The notes under the pieces: generated by a model | Seen by the model: only the letters and a program-made list of their open reading frames with translations | What the model was told of the DNA's origin: nothing | Database searches by the model: none | Translations under genes and position numbers: made by a program | Assembly (NCBI GenBank): GCA_030027265.1 | Contig: JASENG010000005.1 | Span: 124,001-188,000 of the forward strand | From: Lysinibacillus fusiformis | GTDB taxonomy: Bacteria; Bacillota; Bacilli; Bacillales_A; Planococcaceae | Length of the DNA stretch: 64,000 bases | Reading direction: 5' to 3' | In this document: piece by piece, positions 61,282 to 64,000 of the stretch | Position numbering within the stretch: position 1 is the stretch's first letter | Layout: the number at the start of each line of letters is the position of its first letter

Positions 61282-62502
61282 TTATTCTCCAAATACTGGC
61301 TCTGTAACAGATACATCCGCTGGCCAAACAGTCACTAATTCACCGTCAATCCATTGCCCCATATAAGGCTCACTTAACGTGTTTTGTCCAGAAGCAGGGT
61401 CGAATTCAACACCCCAACCTGTTGCTGTAGTTCCTTTTTCAATTTTAATATTCATGGCTGCTTCCCTTACTTTTTCAACATCAGTAGATCCCGCTTCTTC
61501 AATAGCTTGAAGTACTACCTTCATGCCCATATAGTTTGATAAGGAGTGTCCCGATCTTGGCGCTTCACCATACTCTTCTTCATACATTGCTACAAAGTCT
61601 TCCAAACCTGGTGTGTATTCTGTGTTGATGGCATATTGAGGGAAATCCATATTAAAGATTCCATTTGCCAAATCTCCAACTGATTTTTGGTAATCCACTA
61701 ATGTGTGACCTCCGCCAGATCCTAAGAACACTGGTAAATCATATCCAAGTTCTTCCGCCTGTTTACTGATTAAAATCGCGTCATTAATATATGAAACCGC
61801 AATGATTACATCAGGTTGTGCTTCCTTTAGGTTTAAAATAACAGAACTTAAATCATTTGAACTAGAAGCATATCCTTGTACAGTCACGACTTCCATACCT
61901 TCTGTTTCAGCTAATTTCTTTGCTTCTTCCGCAATCGTCGTTCCATACGAAGAGTCTTCATGAGCAATAGCTAATTTAATCTCTTCAGTAGATTTACCTA
62001 ATTGTTTTGTTACAACCTCTTTAATAAATTCGATATGTTGGACAGAGAAGCTAGACGCCGGTGGATTTACTCGAATAACAGATTGATAATTACGATCTGT
62101 TACATTATCGGCTACCGCCCCTAATTCCCAATATAAAGCACCATTACGCTCTGCTACTTCAGTTGCAGCGTATGAAATACCACTTGAATAAGAACCAACT
62201 AATAGATTGATCCCCTCTTTGTTGATCAAACGTGTTGCCTCTGATTGTGCAGCATCTGCATCTACAGCATCACTGTTCTCAAGTACAATTTTCTTCCCAT
62301 CAATTCCACCGTTCTCATTCGCTTCTTTGACTGCTAATTCAACACCACGATAGCTTTCACTACCAAGCAAAGCTAAGTTACCAGTAACAGGAAATACTGT
62401 ACCGATTTTAATTTCATCTGCAGATTCACTTGAAGATCCACTGCACCCCGCTAAAACTAAAGAAATACATAGCCCCAAAATTAATAACCAATTTCTTTTC
62501 AT
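61282..62502 (-). CDS. livK: Liv-type ABC transporter substrate-binding lipoprotein
   Basis: Receptor of the HAAT importer, 406 residues. Signal peptide with lipobox LAGC near 20, followed by a Ser-rich linker. The type 1 periplasmic-binding fold is recognised by IKIGTVFPVTGNLALLGSESYRGVELAVKEANENGGIDGKKI and the ligand-loop region YSSGISYAATEVAER. ATG at 62502 follows GGGGAG by eight bases; a GTG three codons earlier is too close. Receptors of this group bind amino acids, amides, aromatic acids or small polar compounds. Confidence 0.9.
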   Translation of the reverse strand: MKRNWLLILGLCISLVLAGCSGSSSESADEIKIGTVFPVTGNLALLGSESYRGVELAVKEANENGGIDGKKIVLENSDAVDADAAQSEATRLINKEGINLLVGSYSSGISYAATEVAERNGALYWELGAVADNVTDRNYQSVIRVNPPASSFSVQHIEFIKEVVTKQLGKSTEEIKLAIAHEDSSYGTTIAEEAKKLAETEGMEVVTVQGYASSSNDLSSVILNLKEAQPDVIIAVSYINDAILISKQAEELGYDLPVFLGSGGGHTLVDYQKSVGDLANGIFNMDFPQYAINTEYTPGLEDFVAMYEEEYGEAPRSGHSLSNYMGMKVVLQAIEEAGSTDVEKVREAAMNIKIEKGTTATGWGVEFDPASGQNTLSEPYMGQWIDGELVTVWPADVSVTEPVFGE

Positions 62503-62528
62503 ACATCCCACTCCCCTTTTTTATCTAA

Positions 62529-63284
62529 TTAACTAATTAACCATCCACCATCAACATAAATCGTTTGACCTGTAATATAATTGGAAGCACCGGAAGCCAA
62601 AAATACGGCTGCCCCTTTTAAATCATCCGGATCTCCAATTTTCTTTAAGGGAATACGCGACATCATCCAAGCTACTTTTTCTTCATCTTTAAATAAAGGC
62701 ATTGTGAGCTCAGTTTTAAAATATCCAGGTCCTATGGCGTTCACATTGATGCCGCTTTCTGCAAATTCAACAGCAAGCGCTTTAGTAAATTGAGAAATTG
62801 CTCCCTTGCTTGCTACGTATGCCGCCATATTGGGTAAGCCAATTTCACTTGTTAATGAAGCAATATTTATGATTTTTCCATAGTTATTTTTTTGCATATA
62901 AGGAATGACCACTTGCGATACTTGATACACGCTTTTTAAATTCGTATTCACAACCTGATCCCAATCATCTTCCGGGAAATCTAAAAATGAGTGTCTCTTA
63001 TTTACTCCGGCTGCATTGATCAAAATATCGACCGAACCATTTTCTTCATATAATCTATCAACAAAAGCCTGGAAATCTGCACGATTCATAATATCCAGAG
63101 CCTGATAAGTGCAATTTCCACCAGAACTATTAATCTCAGTTGCTGTTTTTTCTAATTCACTTTCTGTTCGGCTAATAATCGCTACTTTTGCACCTGCTTC
63201 TGAAAGTGCTTGTGTCATTGCTTTACCTAACCCACGACTTCCCCCGGTAATAATCGCCGTCTTTCCTTCTAAATTAAATAACAA
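62529..63284 (-). CDS. Short-chain dehydrogenase/reductase, gluconate-5-dehydrogenase-like (copy D)
   Basis: About 251 residues. TTG at 63284 is the best start: GAGGTG lies nine bases before it, inside the end of the iron alcohol dehydrogenase gene, and the product begins LFNLEGKTAIITGGSRGLG. ILINAAGVNKRHSF, Ser in IINIASLTSE and YVASK follow, with the ending VDGGWLIS. IdnO-like, so a secondary alcohol/ketone pair is likely. First gene after the Fe-alcohol dehydrogenase. Confidence 0.85.
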   Translation of the reverse strand: MLFNLEGKTAIITGGSRGLGKAMTQALSEAGAKVAIISRTESELEKTATEINSSGGNCTYQALDIMNRADFQAFVDRLYEENGSVDILINAAGVNKRHSFLDFPEDDWDQVVNTNLKSVYQVSQVVIPYMQKNNYGKIINIASLTSEIGLPNMAAYVASKGAISQFTKALAVEFAESGINVNAIGPGYFKTELTMPLFKDEEKVAWMMSRIPLKKIGDPDDLKGAAVFLASGASNYITGQTIYVDGGWLIS

Positions 63285-63285
63285 T

Positions 63286-64000
63286 TTAATAGTCACCTCG
63301 AATCGTTTTGATGTATAACTCTTCAATATCATTTGCTTTAGTTACTCTTGGATTGACTAAAATATTTCCACTTAGCATTGCATCAACTGTTAGTTCTTTT
63401 ACTTTTTCCTCTTCAACTCCAAATAATCGGAAGTCAGTTGGCAAGCCAATATCGATTGCTAATTCTCTTACTGCATCAGCTGCTGCTCGAGCACTCTCAA
63501 ACAAGCTTAACCCTTCAATATTTACGCCAAGATCATTTGCAATGTCGGTAAATAATTCTGGAGCAGCAAAGCTATTGTATTTCATCACATATGGAATAAT
63601 TACTGCATTCGCAACGCCATGTGCCACTCCATATACGGCACTAATTGGATGACTCATGGCATGGCAATTTCCTAGTCTAGTATTATTAAAAGCTAAACCG
63701 GCTAACAAACTTCCCATCAGCATTTCTTCTCTCGCAGTTCGATCTTCACCGTTATATACTGCAATGCGCAGATATTTCCCAATTTTTCTCATTGCTTCTC
63801 TTGCTAAGGCTTTAGTTATATCGTTTGCTGCTTTTGATGTATAAGACTCAATAGCATGTACTAAAGCATCTAAACCTGTTGCTGCAGTAATAGAAGGCGG
63901 TAAACCCAGTGTTAATGTTGGATCTAAAATGGCCCATTTTGCTGCTAAGTTCAATCCGCCAACTGTGAGCTTATATTTTCTGGCTTCATCTGTAATGACA
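63286..64000 (-). CDS. Iron-containing alcohol dehydrogenase (partial, cut by window edge)
   Basis: The frame is open to 64000, so the N-terminal part lies outside; the visible 238 or so residues begin within VITDEARKYKLTVGG. Metal-binding residues of the family appear in TGLDALVHAIESYTS and in NCHAMSHPISAVYGVAHGVANAVIIP (three His). A TTG at 63954 is internal, not the start. It would oxidise a primary alcohol or reduce an aldehyde with NAD. Heads the visible part of the island; a regulator may lie beyond the edge. Confidence 0.9.
   Translation of the reverse strand, partial: VITDEARKYKLTVGGLNLAAKWAILDPTLTLGLPPSITAATGLDALVHAIESYTSKAANDITKALAREAMRKIGKYLRIAVYNGEDRTAREEMLMGSLLAGLAFNNTRLGNCHAMSHPISAVYGVAHGVANAVIIPYVMKYNSFAAPELFTDIANDLGVNIEGLSLFESARAAADAVRELAIDIGLPTDFRLFGVEEEKVKELTVDAMLSGNILVNPRVTKANDIEELYIKTIRGDY

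Noticed and set aside
46559-64000. Possibility that the island is for sulfonate degradation (sulfoacetaldehyde acetyltransferase)
   Set aside because: No phosphotransacetylase, sulfite exporter or sulfonate-specific gene is present with the ThDP enzyme.
1-64000. CRISPR arrays, insertion sequences, tRNA or rRNA genes
   Set aside because: No regular spaced repeats, transposase motifs or cloverleaf-forming sequences were seen.

Overview
The window is AT-rich, low-GC Gram-positive DNA with strong AGGAGG-type ribosome binding sites, frequent TTG and GTG starts, lipoprotein signal peptides, a YpjP-family gene and two tiny YjcZ-type (sporulation-associated) genes. This suggests a spore-forming member of the Bacillales, probably Bacillaceae/Planococcaceae (Lysinibacillus/Solibacillus-like). 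The genus is inference. I see no rRNA, tRNA, CRISPR array, insertion sequence or prophage.

Layout. (1) 83-2210: an ABC-F ATPase gene behind a sigma-A promoter, a 44-codon leader ORF and a terminator, which is the classic layout of antibiotic-induced attenuation. (2) 2333-12752, minus strand: a complete amino-sugar/muropeptide salvage island with RpiR-type regulator, ABC sugar importer (binding protein, two permeases, shared-type ATPase), a leaderless serine beta-lactamase-like hydrolase, BadF-type kinase, MurQ, NagA and NagB. There is no PTS transporter. (3) 12958-15259: thymidylate synthase and an MFS exporter. (4) 15282-21772: a C4-dicarboxylate-type TRAP transporter (DctM, DctQ, DctP) next to a second TRAP-type binding protein (DctB-like) and the DctS/DctR two-component system. 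A diguanylate cyclase follows at 22084-23274.

(5) 23518-37395: a purine/Mo-hydroxylase island. XdhC, MocA-like cytidylyltransferase, MoaA, a lone ModB permease and MoeA form one operon behind a clear promoter. The three-subunit xanthine dehydrogenase-type enzyme and a BMP-type nucleobase/nucleoside ABC importer form the next. (6) 37596-43455: a region of small, poorly known genes: two YjcZ peptides with a shared upstream motif, a two-gene operon whose larger product is an internally duplicated membrane protein, a CBO0543-type membrane protein, a frameshifted gene remnant, YpjP behind an ECF-sigma-like promoter, and a 23-residue membrane peptide. (7) 44152-46505, plus strand: a polar amino-acid ABC importer with promoter and intergenic terminator.

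(8) 46559-64000, minus strand: a large catabolic island. It holds four short-chain dehydrogenases, an acetolactate-synthase-like ThDP enzyme, an acetoin-dehydrogenase-like 2-oxo acid dehydrogenase complex (E1alpha, E1beta, E2 with two subunit-binding domains, E3), an aldehyde dehydrogenase, a zinc alcohol dehydrogenase, a complete Liv-type ABC importer and an iron alcohol dehydrogenase cut by the window edge. The set looks built to import a small polyhydroxy or hydroxy-keto compound, oxidise it to a ketone/diketone or aldehyde, and cleave it to acyl-CoA. The substrate is not evident, and this is the best candidate in the window for an undescribed pathway.
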